A stretch of DNA of 52,454 nucleotides from Candidatus Enterococcus courvalinii (lineage in GTDB: Bacteria; Bacillota; Bacilli; Lactobacillales; Enterococcaceae): assembly GCF_017315945.1 (NCBI RefSeq), contig NZ_JAFLWI010000010.1, forward strand, positions 1-52,454, read 5' to 3'. Positions 38,125 through 47,307 of the stretch are shown piece by piece. The position numbers were made by a program, and so were the translations under genes. The notes below the pieces were generated by a model, which made no database searches, was not told the DNA's origin, and saw nothing but the letters and a program-made list of their open reading frames with translations. How positions within the stretch are numbered: position 1 is the first letter of the stretch; every line of letters starts with the position of its first letter.

Positions 38125-38343
38125 TTACATGTTTTCTATTGCTTTTTGCAGTGCTTCAAATTCTTCGTTAGTCAATGTCAATCCTTTACCCATTTTTTCA
38201 TGTTCTGGTGACCAGTCGCGCAAATCAAATTTCGGCGGACGACCATTCCAACTAACCAAATTTAATTCTTTACGCCAGCCTTTTGCATTCTCAGATAAAA
38301 TTGCAATTTCTTCTATGATTTCATAGGAAAATTCTTGTGCCAT
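38125..38343 (-). CDS. YdbC-like PC4-fold ssDNA-binding protein
   Basis: A 72-residue protein matching the YdbC family of lactic bacteria (PC4/Sub1-like fold). Indicators are the short beta-rich N-terminus, EFSYEIIEEIAILSENAKGWRKELNLVSWNGRPPKFDLRDWS with its central KELNLVSWNGRPPKFDLRDW, and a C-terminal helix TNEEFEALQKAIEN. Lactococcal YdbC binds single-stranded DNA as a dimer; that is family knowledge. ATG with AAGGAGGAA. It begins inside the last 31 bases of the patatin-like gene, so its translation is coupled. Confidence 0.85.
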   Translation of the reverse strand: MAQEFSYEIIEEIAILSENAKGWRKELNLVSWNGRPPKFDLRDWSPEHEKMGKGLTLTNEEFEALQKAIENM

Positions 38344-40025
38344 TCTTGTTCCTCCTTAAGATAATGTGCATATAAAACAAATAATGTGTCCACTGGTTGT
38401 CCGTTAAGTAACCCTTGAACCATCTCTTGTGTACTAGCATAAAGTTTTTTTGCTAGTCTCGTCAATTTTTGTTCTAAACGTTGTTCTCTCGAAGAAGACC
38501 ACCACTCTTCCAGACTTAGTAACCCAATTTCTTTCGTAACAATTTCTGTAAAAGGGCGTTGTTCTTTCTCACGAATCAACGCAAGCATTTCTGGTACTTG
38601 ATAAACTTTATTAGGTAGTAAATACATTTGTTTTGCCAATAGTTCTAGCATTGCTAATCCGCATGTTTCAATGACGACCCTGTCTTTATATACATTACGC
38701 AAATTCTCCCAAAATTTTACGTCATAGAAAAAAGAAAGATCTAATTTTTTTTCCTGAGCTAATATGCGCAAGAATTTTTTCCAAATTTTTTCAGCCAAAA
38801 CAGTCGAATCAAAGGTATACCAATGACCTTCATATTGGTGTAGTTGCTTTTTTGTTTCCAAATAACCTAATTGTAAATTCAATGAATTACGCTGTCCATC
38901 AAAAATCAGAAATGTTCCCAGTGTCCAAAGTGAGCGACAATGCCATTCAACAAATCCTAATGGTTTTTTGACTCTTTTAGTAATCCCAGGTCCTTGGACA
39001 TCTACCACAAAAGCTTCAGTTGCTCCTTGTTCTATCGCAACATCTACTGGCAGATTATTTTTATACCCCCCATCAATATACCGCTCTTTGTCAATTTTTT
39101 TATAGGCCATCGCTGGATAAAAAGAAGCAGAAGCAACGATCCAATCAGGAATTTGTTCTGGTGGCATCTTTTGAATAGGTACCACTTTCTCAATCATTTC
39201 AGGGATTTTAGTCGTAACTGTAAATAGTTGTGGTTTCGTTTTTTGAACGAGGTGATTTAAATCCAATGATTTTCTCAGCAATTTTTCTAATGGCATTGAA
39301 GAAATACCACGAGTCAAAACAGCCGTCTTAGTCATTTGACGAATATCGGTCAACAATTGTTGGCGCAAATCAGTTAAAGGTAAGTTTTCTGGCACAGCTA
39401 AAACCTGATTGGTCGATAAATTCGTCCATAAAAATTCGGCTTGATTCAAATCATCTTGTAACATCAAAATACCATTGATTGCACCGACTGACGTACCCGT
39501 AATGATCTCAATTGAAAAGCCAGCTTCTTGTAACGCTTTCCACACGCCAATTTGATACGCTCCGTGTGCCCCGCCTCCACCAAAAACCACAGCAAGATGT
39601 CCAGAAATTTTTTTCACCCATCGAGTTGCCGTAGTATCAACTTTTTGATACCCAAACTTGATAAAGAGTTCTGTCATTTGTGAAGAAACTGATTGTGAAA
39701 AAGAAAACTGACAAGCAGATTTCAAAAAGTAACGCGCGCAACTTTCCAGCAACGTAAATAGTTGACGCCATTGTTGAAAAGCTTCATTGACCAATACATT
39801 CGTTATAACTAAATGATCTGACTCACTTGCCTTTCCCGTTTTCTTTTCAAAGTAGAGGACTAGCTTACCGACTTTGACTCGCCATGCATTTTTCTTTTTT
39901 GTCGCTTGCCAAAAAGAGTCGCGACTTTTTGGTTGTTCATTGAAAAATGGAAATGGTTGCATCATTTTTTGACTTTCATTGTGTAGCCGTTGCCTTTCTG
40001 ACCAATAAATCGGTTGGATATCCAT
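38313..40025 (-). CDS. Patatin-like phospholipase domain protein
   Basis: A 570-residue protein with a central patatin-like acyl hydrolase domain. The oxyanion motif GGGGAHGAYQIG is at about 149-160, the nucleophile Ser 179 is in GTSVG, and the catalytic Asp lies in DGGYKNNLPVD near 315. The Ser-Asp dyad is complete, so it should be active on acyl esters. The N-terminal 140 residues (Trp/Phe-rich, starting MDIQPIYWSERQRLHNES) and C-terminal 230 residues are not part of the catalytic core, and I do not recognise them. There is no signal peptide. The start at 40025 has AAGGAG; the frame opens 7 codons earlier. Substrate unknown. Confidence 0.88.
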   Translation of the reverse strand: MDIQPIYWSERQRLHNESQKMMQPFPFFNEQPKSRDSFWQATKKKNAWRVKVGKLVLYFEKKTGKASESDHLVITNVLVNEAFQQWRQLFTLLESCARYFLKSACQFSFSQSVSSQMTELFIKFGYQKVDTTATRWVKKISGHLAVVFGGGGAHGAYQIGVWKALQEAGFSIEIITGTSVGAINGILMLQDDLNQAEFLWTNLSTNQVLAVPENLPLTDLRQQLLTDIRQMTKTAVLTRGISSMPLEKLLRKSLDLNHLVQKTKPQLFTVTTKIPEMIEKVVPIQKMPPEQIPDWIVASASFYPAMAYKKIDKERYIDGGYKNNLPVDVAIEQGATEAFVVDVQGPGITKRVKKPLGFVEWHCRSLWTLGTFLIFDGQRNSLNLQLGYLETKKQLHQYEGHWYTFDSTVLAEKIWKKFLRILAQEKKLDLSFFYDVKFWENLRNVYKDRVVIETCGLAMLELLAKQMYLLPNKVYQVPEMLALIREKEQRPFTEIVTKEIGLLSLEEWWSSSREQRLEQKLTRLAKKLYASTQEMVQGLLNGQPVDTLFVLYAHYLKEEQEWHKNFPMKS

Positions 40026-40045
40026 TACTTTCTCCTTTTTCTTCA

Positions 40046-40054
40046 AGTATAGCA
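40046..40054 (-). promoter_or_regulatory. Promoter of the patatin-ydbC-yicC cluster (extended -10)
   Basis: Minus strand TGC-TATACT (40054-40046); weak -35. The predicted start is about 15 bases before the ATG. Confidence 0.5.
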
Positions 40055-40237
40055 GTCTCTTGAAAAAAATTCTTGTTTGAACGAATGCATCTAAAATGGA
40101 TAAAGATAGAATAATTCATTATTCTTTCCTAAAAAATAACTGACACCAAATTTAAAGCAATTTGAAAGCTACGATTATTTTCAATGAAAGCGTGACTTTG
40201 TAATGGAATTTTAAAATAAAAGAAACAAGCTTTTTTC

Positions 40238-40252
40238 TTACAATTGTTGTAA
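40238..40252. promoter_or_regulatory. Inverted repeat upstream of the unknown plus-strand gene
   Basis: Perfect TTACAA-TTG-TTGTAA (40238-40252), directly followed by -10-like TAAAAT (40250-40255). It lies about 30 bases before the ribosome site. It could be an operator overlapping the promoter. The adjoining 40055-40237 is non-coding and AT-rich. Confidence 0.4.
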
Positions 40253-40289
40253 AATAAAATAGTTGAGAAATCAAGTGAGGAGGGGCATG

Positions 40290-41066
40290 ATGACTGATTC
40301 AGTTTATGTACATATCGATACAACTAGTAACGCTGTTTTAACCAAAGGATTAACTGCGAATGATTTTTCAAACAGCATCGTGCATTATCCTCAAAACTTG
40401 CTACTGTTAGACCCTGCTGCTTCAGCAGGAGAATACGAGCCTCACACTGGCTTAAAAATTATTCGTGGGACAGAAAACATACAACATTTCTTTTCCTCAC
40501 TTCGTAATCGTCACAACACAGACGACTTAAAGTGGATCGATTTTACAGATTTAACGATGCTAAAAGAATTATCCCCATTAGAAATTTCAGAATTATTGTA
40601 TTTTGGGCATATGAAAACCCACCTGCACTCACCGTTTTTCTATAAATTACAAAATAATTTTGTCTATTTTGATTTAAGCGATCAGTTGAACCGTATTTAT
40701 TATCGCTATCTAGACGAATTTTATCGAATTTTTGCGGACAAAATGAGCCAAATTCTTGCGGATAAAATCAACGAAAAGAAATCATTCTTTCGTCGTGGTA
40801 TCACTGTTGAAAAAATCAATGGGGATTTACTAAAAGAAATGCGTTCATTGATGCAAGAAGGAATCATTTTTTCATTTGAACAAGCTGGTTTGATCAACGA
40901 TGAGTATCGAATCCCTATCTATGTGATTGAAGACTACATTTGGAAGCTAAAAGGGACTCGCTATCGCGAAGAACCTGTAATTGGGACACTGGTTTACAAT
41001 ACACTTGACCGACGTTGGCGTTTAATCAGTGACGTTGATGACTTTGCTTACAGCACATTAAATTAA
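40290..41066 (+). CDS. Protein of unknown function
   Basis: A 258-residue protein I do not recognise. A strong GAGGAGGGG precedes two adjacent ATG codons (40287 and 40290); the second has the better spacing. No signal peptide or membrane segment is visible. The middle is rich in aromatic residues (HLHSPFFYKLQNNFVYFDLSDQLNRIYYRYLDEF, with YYRYLDEFYRIF), followed by a basic patch (INEKKSFFRRG) and a conserved-looking end (LVYNTLDRRWRLISDVDDFA). Composition and codon use match its neighbours, so there is no sign of recent transfer. It is transcribed alone, between an inverted-repeat promoter and two terminators, opposite to everything around it. Confidence 0.8.
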   Translation: MTDSVYVHIDTTSNAVLTKGLTANDFSNSIVHYPQNLLLLDPAASAGEYEPHTGLKIIRGTENIQHFFSSLRNRHNTDDLKWIDFTDLTMLKELSPLEISELLYFGHMKTHLHSPFFYKLQNNFVYFDLSDQLNRIYYRYLDEFYRIFADKMSQILADKINEKKSFFRRGITVEKINGDLLKEMRSLMQEGIIFSFEQAGLINDEYRIPIYVIEDYIWKLKGTRYREEPVIGTLVYNTLDRRWRLISDVDDFAYSTLN

Positions 41067-41085
41067 AAAGAGCTTTATTTGTGTG

Positions 41086-41120
41086 AAAGAACGTAGCATC
41101 TAGCTGTTACGTTCTTTTTT
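41086..41120 (+). terminator. Terminator of the unknown plus-strand gene
   Basis: A perfect 10-base stem 41086-41095 / 41108-41117 with loop of 12 and a run of T to 41121. Confidence 0.85.
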
Positions 41121-41161
41121 TGCAAAAAAGAGGTATGACAAAAATCTTGTCATACCTCTTT
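41120..41161 (-). terminator. prs terminator
   Basis: A perfect 15-base stem 41127-41141 / 41147-41161 with a 5-base loop, followed on the minus strand by TTTTTT. It can also back up the plus-strand terminator. The 87 bases from here to the prs stop contain nothing I can identify. Confidence 0.88.
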
Positions 41162-41248
41162 CTTTCGAATGAACGTTGTTCTCAAAACAACTTCTCGGCG
41201 TAGCTTGTCGGATCTGGGTGTTTTGCACCACAGTTTCATTTTAAGTTC

Positions 41249-42217
41249 TTATTTTTTTGTTTCAAAAAGTGGACTAACTGGTTTGTTTTCATGGATACGT
41301 TTAATTGCATCACCCATCAAACCACCAACACTAACTTCGTCGATTTTATCAATTTTGCGATCTTCTGGTAGATAAATTGAATCCGTTACAACTAAGCGCT
41401 CAATTGCTGAATCTTCAATTCTTTGCAAAGCTGGACCAGATAACACTGGATGCGTACAAGAAGCATAAACACTTGTTGCCCCTGCTTCTTTCAACGCATT
41501 AGCTGCTAATGTAATGGTACCTGCCGTATCAATCATGTCATCGATCAAGACACATGTTTTTCCTTCAACTTTACCGATGATATTCATTACTTCGGCAACG
41601 TTTGCTTTAGGACGTCGTTTGTCGATGATTGCAATTGGTGCTTTTAGGAACTCAGCCAACTTACGTGCACGAGTTACGCCACCATGATCAGGTGAAACAA
41701 CAACAACATCGTCGCCTTTGATTCCTTTTTCTAAGAAATAATTAGCAATTAATGGTGCACCCATTAAATGGTCAACAGGAATATCAAAGAAACCTTGAAT
41801 TTGAACAGCGTGAAGGTCTAGGGTCAACATTCTTGTTGCTCCTGCTTTTTGAATCATGTTTGCAACTAATTTAGCAGTAATTGGTTCCCGAGCACGTGCT
41901 TTACGGTCTTGACGTGCATAACCATAGTACGGCATAACTACATTAATTGTTTTTGCGCTAGCGCGTTTCAACGCATCGATCATAATCAACAATTCCATTA
42001 AATTGTCGTTTACTGGGCTACTTGTTGATTGGATAACATACACATGTGAACCACGGATACTTTCTTCAATGTTTACTTGAATCTCACCATCACTGAATTG
42101 AGTAACAGATGATTTCCCTAATTCCACACCAACAGCTGCTGCGATTTTCTCAGCTAACGGGCGATTTGAGTTTAACGCAAAAATCTTTAATCTTGGATCA
42201 AAATAATGATTTGACAT
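41249..42217 (-). CDS. prs: Ribose-phosphate diphosphokinase
   Basis: Makes PRPP from ribose-5-phosphate and ATP, feeding purine, pyrimidine, His and Trp synthesis and salvage by hpt. With the start at 42217 (GGAGGT upstream) it has 322 residues. Key segments are present: [14 protein letters not shown], the catalytic flexible-loop region [35 protein letters not shown] and the PRPP loop [13 protein letters not shown]. It follows glmU, as in many Firmicutes, with its own promoter in the 92-base gap. Confidence 0.97.
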   Translation of the reverse strand: MSNHYFDPRLKIFALNSNRPLAEKIAAAVGVELGKSSVTQFSDGEIQVNIEESIRGSHVYVIQSTSSPVNDNLMELLIMIDALKRASAKTINVVMPYYGYARQDRKARAREPITAKLVANMIQKAGATRMLTLDLHAVQIQGFFDIPVDHLMGAPLIANYFLEKGIKGDDVVVVSPDHGGVTRARKLAEFLKAPIAIIDKRRPKANVAEVMNIIGKVEGKTCVLIDDMIDTAGTITLAANALKEAGATSVYASCTHPVLSGPALQRIEDSAIERLVVTDSIYLPEDRKIDKIDEVSVGGLMGDAIKRIHENKPVSPLFETKK

Positions 42218-42264
42218 GGGGACCTCCACTTTCTTTTTCACAACTCTGAAATTCTTCCTAGTAA

Positions 42265-42293
42265 ATAGTAGACATATTTTTTAAATAAATCAA
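42265..42293 (-). promoter_or_regulatory. prs promoter
   Basis: Minus strand: TTGATT (42293-42288), 17-base spacer, TACTAT (42270-42265), between glmU and prs. Confidence 0.5.
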
Positions 42294-42309
42294 GTTATTT
42301 TACAAAAAA

Positions 42310-43683
42310 CTAATTGAGATAAGGGAGTTTTTTCGCATATCCTTCTTTATTTACTTGACGCGCACGTGCGATTGCAAGTGCATATTCAGGAACATCATTT
42401 GTAATTGTTGAGCCAGCTGCAATCGAACTATTCTCTTCAATCGTCACAGGTGCAACAAGGTTTGAATTCGAGCCAATAAAACTATGTGCACCGACTTTTG
42501 TATGATGTTTTTGTTTGCCATCGTAGTTAACGAAAACAACGCCACAGCCAACATTGATATCTTCCCCTAGAGTTGCATCCCCAACGTAAGTCAAATGACC
42601 AACTTTTGTATGATTACCAATATCAGCATTTTTGACTTCAACAAAGTTCCCAATATGCGCACCTTCGCCAATTTCAGCTTTTGGGCGCAAATGAGCAAAT
42701 GGACCAACATCTGCTGCTTTTTTCACATGGCTACTTTCAACCACAGAATTGGTAATTACAACGTTATCTTCAATTACACTATCTACGATTCGTGAATGTG
42801 CGCCAATCATGCAATCCATTCCAATGACCGTTTCGCCTTGCAATTGTACACCTGCTTCGATCACTGTATCTGAACCGATTAGGACACCCGCATCAATATA
42901 AGTTGACGCTGGATCAACAAAACTGACACCATTAGTCATGTGTGCTTCATTAATTCGTTTACGCATAATTTCATTTGCTTTTGTCAATGCGATACGATCG
43001 TTCACACCCATAGACTCTTCAAAATCTTCTGTTTGATAAGCAGCAACTGTATTTCCATCTTCTTTTAAGATTTCAATGATGTCGGTTAAATAATATTCAC
43101 CTTGAGCATTATTCGTCCCAACTTTATTCAAGGCAGCAAATAAAGCTTCGTTATCAAAACAGTAAGTACCAGTATTGATTTCTTGCACACGAGCTTCTTC
43201 TGGTGAAGCATCTTTTTGTTCAACAATTTTTTCTACAATCCCAACATGATCACGAATGATTCGCCCGTAACCTGTAGGATTTTGTGCGTGCGCTGTCAAG
43301 ATCGTTGCACTAGCATTTTTCCCTTGATGGTATTCAAATAAATTATTTAATGTTTCCGTCGTTAGTAAAGGCGTGTCACCACTGATGACTAAAGTCGTTC
43401 CTTTTTTGCCTTCTAGGAAAGAAGCTGCTTGTAAAACTGCGTGTCCAGTTCCTAATTGCTCCGCTTGTAAAGCATATTCACTACGTTCACCCAGTTGTGC
43501 TTTCACTTGTTCAGCACCATGACCTACGATTGTAATAATTTCGTCAGGGTTTGTTTCACTTACTCGACTGATGATGTGTTCAACCATTGGTTTTCCAGAA
43601 ACTGGATGTAATACTTTATAGAGTTTTGACTTCATGCGGGTTCCTTTTCCCGCTGCCAAAATAATTGCATAACGTGCTTCCAC
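42310..43683 (-). CDS. glmU: Bifunctional UDP-GlcNAc pyrophosphorylase / GlcN-1-P acetyltransferase
   Basis: Cytosolic enzyme for the last two steps to UDP-N-acetylglucosamine, the entry to peptidoglycan. The 457 residues hold an N-terminal nucleotidyltransferase domain ([23 protein letters not shown]..., [17 protein letters not shown]) and a C-terminal left-handed beta-helix of hexapeptide repeats from about 255 on. The acetyltransferase motif [16 protein letters not shown] is present. The start is GTG with TAGGAG. The promoter is good (43718-43746), and prs follows without a visible terminator. Confidence 0.98.
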   Translation of the reverse strand: MEARYAIILAAGKGTRMKSKLYKVLHPVSGKPMVEHIISRVSETNPDEIITIVGHGAEQVKAQLGERSEYALQAEQLGTGHAVLQAASFLEGKKGTTLVISGDTPLLTTETLNNLFEYHQGKNASATILTAHAQNPTGYGRIIRDHVGIVEKIVEQKDASPEEARVQEINTGTYCFDNEALFAALNKVGTNNAQGEYYLTDIIEILKEDGNTVAAYQTEDFEESMGVNDRIALTKANEIMRKRINEAHMTNGVSFVDPASTYIDAGVLIGSDTVIEAGVQLQGETVIGMDCMIGAHSRIVDSVIEDNVVITNSVVESSHVKKAADVGPFAHLRPKAEIGEGAHIGNFVEVKNADIGNHTKVGHLTYVGDATLGEDINVGCGVVFVNYDGKQKHHTKVGAHSFIGSNSNLVAPVTIEENSSIAAGSTITNDVPEYALAIARARQVNKEGYAKKLPYLN

Positions 43684-43717
43684 TTACTTCACTCCTAGTT
43701 ATTCATTTCCTGTGTTA

Positions 43718-43746
43718 AGTTTAGCCCAGTGTTCGCTTTTTTTCAA
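43718..43746 (-). promoter_or_regulatory. glmU promoter
   Basis: Minus strand: TTGAAA (43746-43741), 17-base spacer, TAAACT (43723-43718), 35 bases upstream of the glmU start. Confidence 0.65.
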
Positions 43747-43775
43747 CTAACGATTATTTTAAAAAATTCAATTAA

Positions 43776-43809
43776 AAACAAAAAAGTTGGGACAATTTTT
43801 TGTCCCAAC
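43776..43809 (-). terminator. purR terminator
   Basis: A perfect 9-base stem GTTGGGACA (43786-43794) / (43801-43809), followed on the minus strand by a T run. A GGGACA-type hairpin. Confidence 0.87.
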
Positions 43810-43841
43810 CTCTTCTACACTTAGTTCGTTTCGCTGAAAAT

Positions 43842-44663
43842 CTATTCTTCTGAGAAATAGTTTCCAGGAACAACAGTAATATTTTTCGTTTTAGTATCCA
43901 CATCTTTCACATAAAGTAATGAAGTATAATCATCGATTGCACGATGTCCGTGGAATTTTGATTCGGCAAAAACAGTGATACCAACTAATTCAGATTCAAA
44001 TTCTTCAATCAAACTCTTCATCCCATTCACTGTTCCGCCACCTTTCATAAAATCATCGACGACAAGAACTCTTGAACCGCGTTTCAAACTTCTTTTTGAA
44101 AGCTCCATTTTTTCAATTCGTTCTGATGAACCTGAAACATAATTTACGCTCACAGTTGATCCTTCTGTGATTTTTGAATCGCGTCGAACAATGACAAATG
44201 GTGCATTTAAATAATAAGAAACGGCTTGGGCAATTGGTACGCCTTTTGTCGCAACTGTCATCACCGCATCAATTTTTTCACCTAAATATTTTGATGCAAT
44301 GATTTTTCCAACTTGTCTTAATAACTCAGGTTCTCCTAATAGATCTGATAGGTAAACATAACCACCTGGCAACAAGCGATCTTGCTCTGATAAACGTTCG
44401 GCTAAAGATTCAATATATTTTTTTGCTTCTTCGTAAGGAATCTCAGGAATAAACAAGACACCACCCGCCGCACCAGGAATTGTCTCTAGTGTGCCGTAAC
44501 CTCTTTCTTTAAATGTTTTCTTGATAATCCCTAAGTCCTCACTGATGGAAGATTTAGCAGATTCATAACGTTCGGCAAAACTTGTTAACGAAATCAATTC
44601 ATGTGGATGATCTAATAAATATTGAGTCATATCAACAAGACGCTCACTGCGACGTACTTTCAC
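43842..44663 (-). CDS. purR: Pur operon repressor PurR
   Basis: PRPP-sensing transcription regulator of purine genes in Firmicutes. The 273 residues hold an N-terminal winged helix (SERLVDMTQYLLDHPHELISL, with SAKSSISEDL) and a C-terminal phosphoribosyltransferase-like domain whose PRPP loop reads VLVVDDFMKGGGTVNGM. It binds PRPP but does not catalyse a transfer. The start is GTG with GGGAG upstream. Two PurBox-like sites precede it, so it probably controls its own gene. Position next to glmU and prs is typical. Confidence 0.96.
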   Translation of the reverse strand: MKVRRSERLVDMTQYLLDHPHELISLTSFAERYESAKSSISEDLGIIKKTFKERGYGTLETIPGAAGGVLFIPEIPYEEAKKYIESLAERLSEQDRLLPGGYVYLSDLLGEPELLRQVGKIIASKYLGEKIDAVMTVATKGVPIAQAVSYYLNAPFVIVRRDSKITEGSTVSVNYVSGSSERIEKMELSKRSLKRGSRVLVVDDFMKGGGTVNGMKSLIEEFESELVGITVFAESKFHGHRAIDDYTSLLYVKDVDTKTKNITVVPGNYFSEE

Positions 44664-44699
44664 ATATTCCAGCTCCCTTTTTTAAAATTGTCGTTCTTC

Positions 44700-44764
44700 A
44701 TTATATAAGTTTTTTTTCAAAAATTCGAGCATTTTATAAAAAAAGAAGAAAATAGTTCGGTATT
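44700..44764 (-). promoter_or_regulatory. purR promoter with two inverted PurBoxes
   Basis: PurBox 1, AATACCGAACTAT on the minus strand (44764-44752), fits the consensus AWWWCCGAACWWT at all 13 positions. PurBox 2, AAATTCGAGCATT on the plus strand (44721-44733), fits at 11. They are in opposite orientation, 18 bp apart, as in the known Bacillus/Lactococcus arrangement. A perfect TATAAT (44705-44700) with -35-like TCGAAT (44728-44723) at 17 bases places PurBox 2 over the -35. Confidence 0.72.
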
Positions 44765-44773
44765 TCTGATTTA

Positions 44774-44812
44774 TAAAAAAAGAAACAGCGGAAATATTTC
44801 GTTTCCACTGTT
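44774..44812 (-). terminator. adcB terminator
   Basis: An 11-base stem 44784-44794 / 44102 counterpart at 44102+700, i.e. 44802-44812, one G-U pair, 7-base loop, followed on the minus strand by a T run (44783-44775). It lies 15 bases past the adcB stop. Confidence 0.85.
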
Positions 44813-44826
44813 CCTCACAGACCATT

Positions 44827-45654
44827 TTATGCTCGATTTTTTCGTTTTACACCAATCGATAGTCGTTTGACTATATTAACGAGTAAGAATAAGGCAATAA
44901 AGACTAACGTAATTGTTGCTCCAGGTGGTGTATCCAAATAAAAGGAACTACCTAACCCAGAAAGCATCCCGATAAAGCCAACAAAAATACTAATCGCAAT
45001 CACGACGTTAAAACTTCGGCCTAAACGCATACCGATTGCTGCAGGTAACACCATGATTGCAGAAATCAACAATGCACCTGCTATTGGGATCATCACTGCA
45101 ATCGCGACACCAGTTATTACGTTGAACATCATTGACATCGCATGAATGGGTAATCCATCAACATGTGCCACATCTTCATCAAAAGTTAAGACATACATTG
45201 GACGTTTGAATAAAACAAACATGACACCAATGATCACAAATAAAATGCCCAAGAAAATAACTTGGTCCCATGTGATTGTCACGATTGAGCCAAATAAATA
45301 AGATTGGATACTCGTTGCAGAATTTCCACCACTTAAATTCATCAAAACTAACGCTAACGCTAATCCCCCGGCCATTAAAATTGCGATCGAAATCTCAGAG
45401 TATGTCCGATAAATCGTACGTAGATATTCTAAAACAATTGCAGCTAAGACTACAACAATCATTGTGGTAACTGTTGGATTCAAATTGAGAAAGAACCCCA
45501 ACGCTACCCCTGCTAACGAAACATGAGAAAGTGTATCAGCCATCAACGACTGTCTTCTAATTACTAAGAAAACCCCCAACATCGGAGCAATCCCTGCAAT
45601 AAAAATCGCAGCCAGAAAGGCTCTTCTCATGAATTCATATGAAAGCAACGCCAT
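44827..45654 (-). CDS. adcB: Zinc ABC transporter permease AdcB/ZnuB
   Basis: A 275-residue ABC-3 family membrane protein with about eight hydrophobic segments. It forms the membrane channel for zinc with AdcA (binding lipoprotein) and AdcC (ATPase). Signature regions [21 protein letters not shown] and [21 protein letters not shown] (with the EAA-like contact to the ATPase) are present. It overlaps adcC by 28 bases and has GGAGGA upstream of its ATG, so it is translated in coupling. Last gene of adcA-adcC-adcB. Confidence 0.95.
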   Translation of the reverse strand: MALLSYEFMRRAFLAAIFIAGIAPMLGVFLVIRRQSLMADTLSHVSLAGVALGFFLNLNPTVTTMIVVVLAAIVLEYLRTIYRTYSEISIAILMAGGLALALVLMNLSGGNSATSIQSYLFGSIVTITWDQVIFLGILFVIIGVMFVLFKRPMYVLTFDEDVAHVDGLPIHAMSMMFNVITGVAIAVMIPIAGALLISAIMVLPAAIGMRLGRSFNVVIAISIFVGFIGMLSGLGSSFYLDTPPGATITLVFIALFLLVNIVKRLSIGVKRKNRA

Positions 45655-46307
45655 TGTGAGTCCTCCTTCCTTACCAAACGAATTTGTCGATCTGCATACT
45701 GTTTGATGTCTTCATGGTCGTGAGTGATCATCAAGACAGATTTTCCGTGAACATGTGCGCTATGTCGCAACAAACGATAAAATTCATTTCTAGATTCTTC
45801 GTCCATTCCTGTCGTTGGCTCATCTAAAATAAATAAATCTGGATCAGTTGCAAACAAACGTGCCAAACTAATTCGCTGTTTTTGTCCGCCTGATAACTCC
45901 CCAATTCGACGATGGCGCATATCCCACATTCCAACAGACTCTAAAGCAAGTTTTACATATTCGTGGTCCTTTTTAGTTAAACGTTTGAACCATTTTCCTC
46001 GCGGAAATCGCCCTGAACGAACTAATTCAATCACTGTGCTTGGAAATCCCGCGTTAAATGATGCCACTTGTTGGGGAATGTAACCAATCTTCAATTTTTT
46101 TCCTTCTTGATTTTCCGTGGCAATCGTGACAGTTCCCTTGGTCGGCTTTAATAAACCCAAAGTTGCTTTAATCAGCGTTGACTTTGCTGCTCCATTCTCT
46201 CCAGTTAAAATGACAAACTCTCCAGCATCGACATGATAAGATACGTCCTCTAACACTGGCTCTTCTTCATAATAAAAGGTCAAATCAGATACTTCGATAT
46301 AATGCAT
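45627..46307 (-). CDS. adcC: Zinc ABC transporter ATPase AdcC/ZnuC
   Basis: A 226-residue ABC ATPase that energises zinc import. The signature [14 protein letters not shown], Walker [13 protein letters not shown] and switch His MITHDHED are normal. Walker A reads GENGAAKST, with Ala where the last Gly of GxxxxGK is expected. I recall the same GENGAAK in streptococcal AdcC, so this is probably a subfamily trait rather than damage. A GTG directly before the ATG at 46307 is in frame; the ATG has AGGAGG at the better distance. It lies 20 bases after adcA. Confidence 0.95.
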   Translation of the reverse strand: MHYIEVSDLTFYYEEEPVLEDVSYHVDAGEFVILTGENGAAKSTLIKATLGLLKPTKGTVTIATENQEGKKLKIGYIPQQVASFNAGFPSTVIELVRSGRFPRGKWFKRLTKKDHEYVKLALESVGMWDMRHRRIGELSGGQKQRISLARLFATDPDLFILDEPTTGMDEESRNEFYRLLRHSAHVHGKSVLMITHDHEDIKQYADRQIRLVRKEDSQWRCFHMNS

Positions 46308-46327
46308 CACTAGACCTCCTTCTAAAC

Positions 46328-47284
46328 TTACTTGATACTTTCTTTCAATGCCGCTAAATTTTCTTCCATCACAGAAATATAATTCTCACCAGCAGCCATT
46401 TGTTTTTCCGTTAGGCTTTCCAGTGGATTTAACACTTCAAGCTTCACGCCCGTTTCAGCAGCTAGCGTTTCAGCCACTTTTGAAGAAGCATTTTCTTCAA
46501 AATAAATGACTTTTGTTTGATTTTCTTCAACAAATTCTTTCAGTTCTGCCAAACGACTTGGGGTCGGCTCTTGATCTGGTGAAATACCTGAAATCGATTT
46601 TTGAGTTAAATGATATTGATCCGCTAAATAGGCGAATGCAGCATGTTGCGTAACAAAAGTCCGATTTTTTGCGTCTTTTAGTTCTGTTACATATTTTTGA
46701 TTTAACGCTTCTAATTTTTTGATGTAAGCTTCCGCATTTTCATCAAATGTTGCTTTCTTTTCAGGATATTTATCGCCCAATTCCTTCGCGATTGTTTGAA
46801 CTTCTTGGATTGCTAGGACTGGATCTAACCATACATGAGGATCATATTCATGGTCATGCCCATCATGCTCCTCTTCATGATTTGCTTCGGCTTCGTGATC
46901 ATGGTCTTCTGAGCCTTCTAAGCGTTCGATCCCCTTAGCTGCCTCAATCATTAATGTTTTTTCCTGATCAACTGATTTCTTCATTGAATCAACAAAAATT
47001 TCCATGTCTGAACTATTATACACGAAAACATCTGCATCCGAAATTTTCGCCATTTCTTTCGCACTCGGTTCAAAATCATGTGGTTCTGTTCCCGCAGGTA
47101 TCAACAACTCAACGTTTCCTTCGTCACCAACAACTTCCTTCGTAAAATCATACATTGGATAAAAAGAAGTAATAATCGTTAATTCGTCTGTCTTTGACTC
47201 ACTTTTCTTTTCAGTTTGTCCACAAGCAGCAAATAACAACATTCCTGCAACAGCTATCGTTGCCCATACATATTTTTTAATCAT
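46328..47284 (-). CDS. adcA: Zinc-binding lipoprotein AdcA/ZnuA
   Basis: The extracellular substrate-binding protein of the zinc importer. The 318 residues begin with a lipoprotein signal peptide (LLFAAC-GQ, lipidated Cys at 21). The cluster A-I fold follows, with His ligands in [17 protein letters not shown] and [11 protein letters not shown] His/Asp/Glu-rich loop lies at about 125-148 ([20 protein letters not shown]), typical of zinc rather than manganese proteins. There is no extra ZinT domain, unlike long AdcA forms. ATG start behind AGAGAGGGG. Regulated by a zinc-box-like palindrome just upstream. Confidence 0.96.
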   Translation of the reverse strand: MIKKYVWATIAVAGMLLFAACGQTEKKSESKTDELTIITSFYPMYDFTKEVVGDEGNVELLIPAGTEPHDFEPSAKEMAKISDADVFVYNSSDMEIFVDSMKKSVDQEKTLMIEAAKGIERLEGSEDHDHEAEANHEEEHDGHDHEYDPHVWLDPVLAIQEVQTIAKELGDKYPEKKATFDENAEAYIKKLEALNQKYVTELKDAKNRTFVTQHAAFAYLADQYHLTQKSISGISPDQEPTPSRLAELKEFVEENQTKVIYFEENASSKVAETLAAETGVKLEVLNPLESLTEKQMAAGENYISVMEENLAALKESIK

Positions 47285-47307
47285 TGTTTACCCCTCTCTA
47301 AAATAGC

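Noticed and set aside
38313-38343. 31-bp overlap of patatin gene and ydbC as a possible frameshift fusion
   Set aside because: Both proteins have complete, family-like ends and ydbC has its own strong ribosome site; simple gene overlap explains it.
40099-40140. Short inverted repeat AGAATAAT-TC-ATTATTCT near 40109-40126 as a terminator
   Set aside because: AT-only stem with poor T run and no gene ending next to it on either strand.
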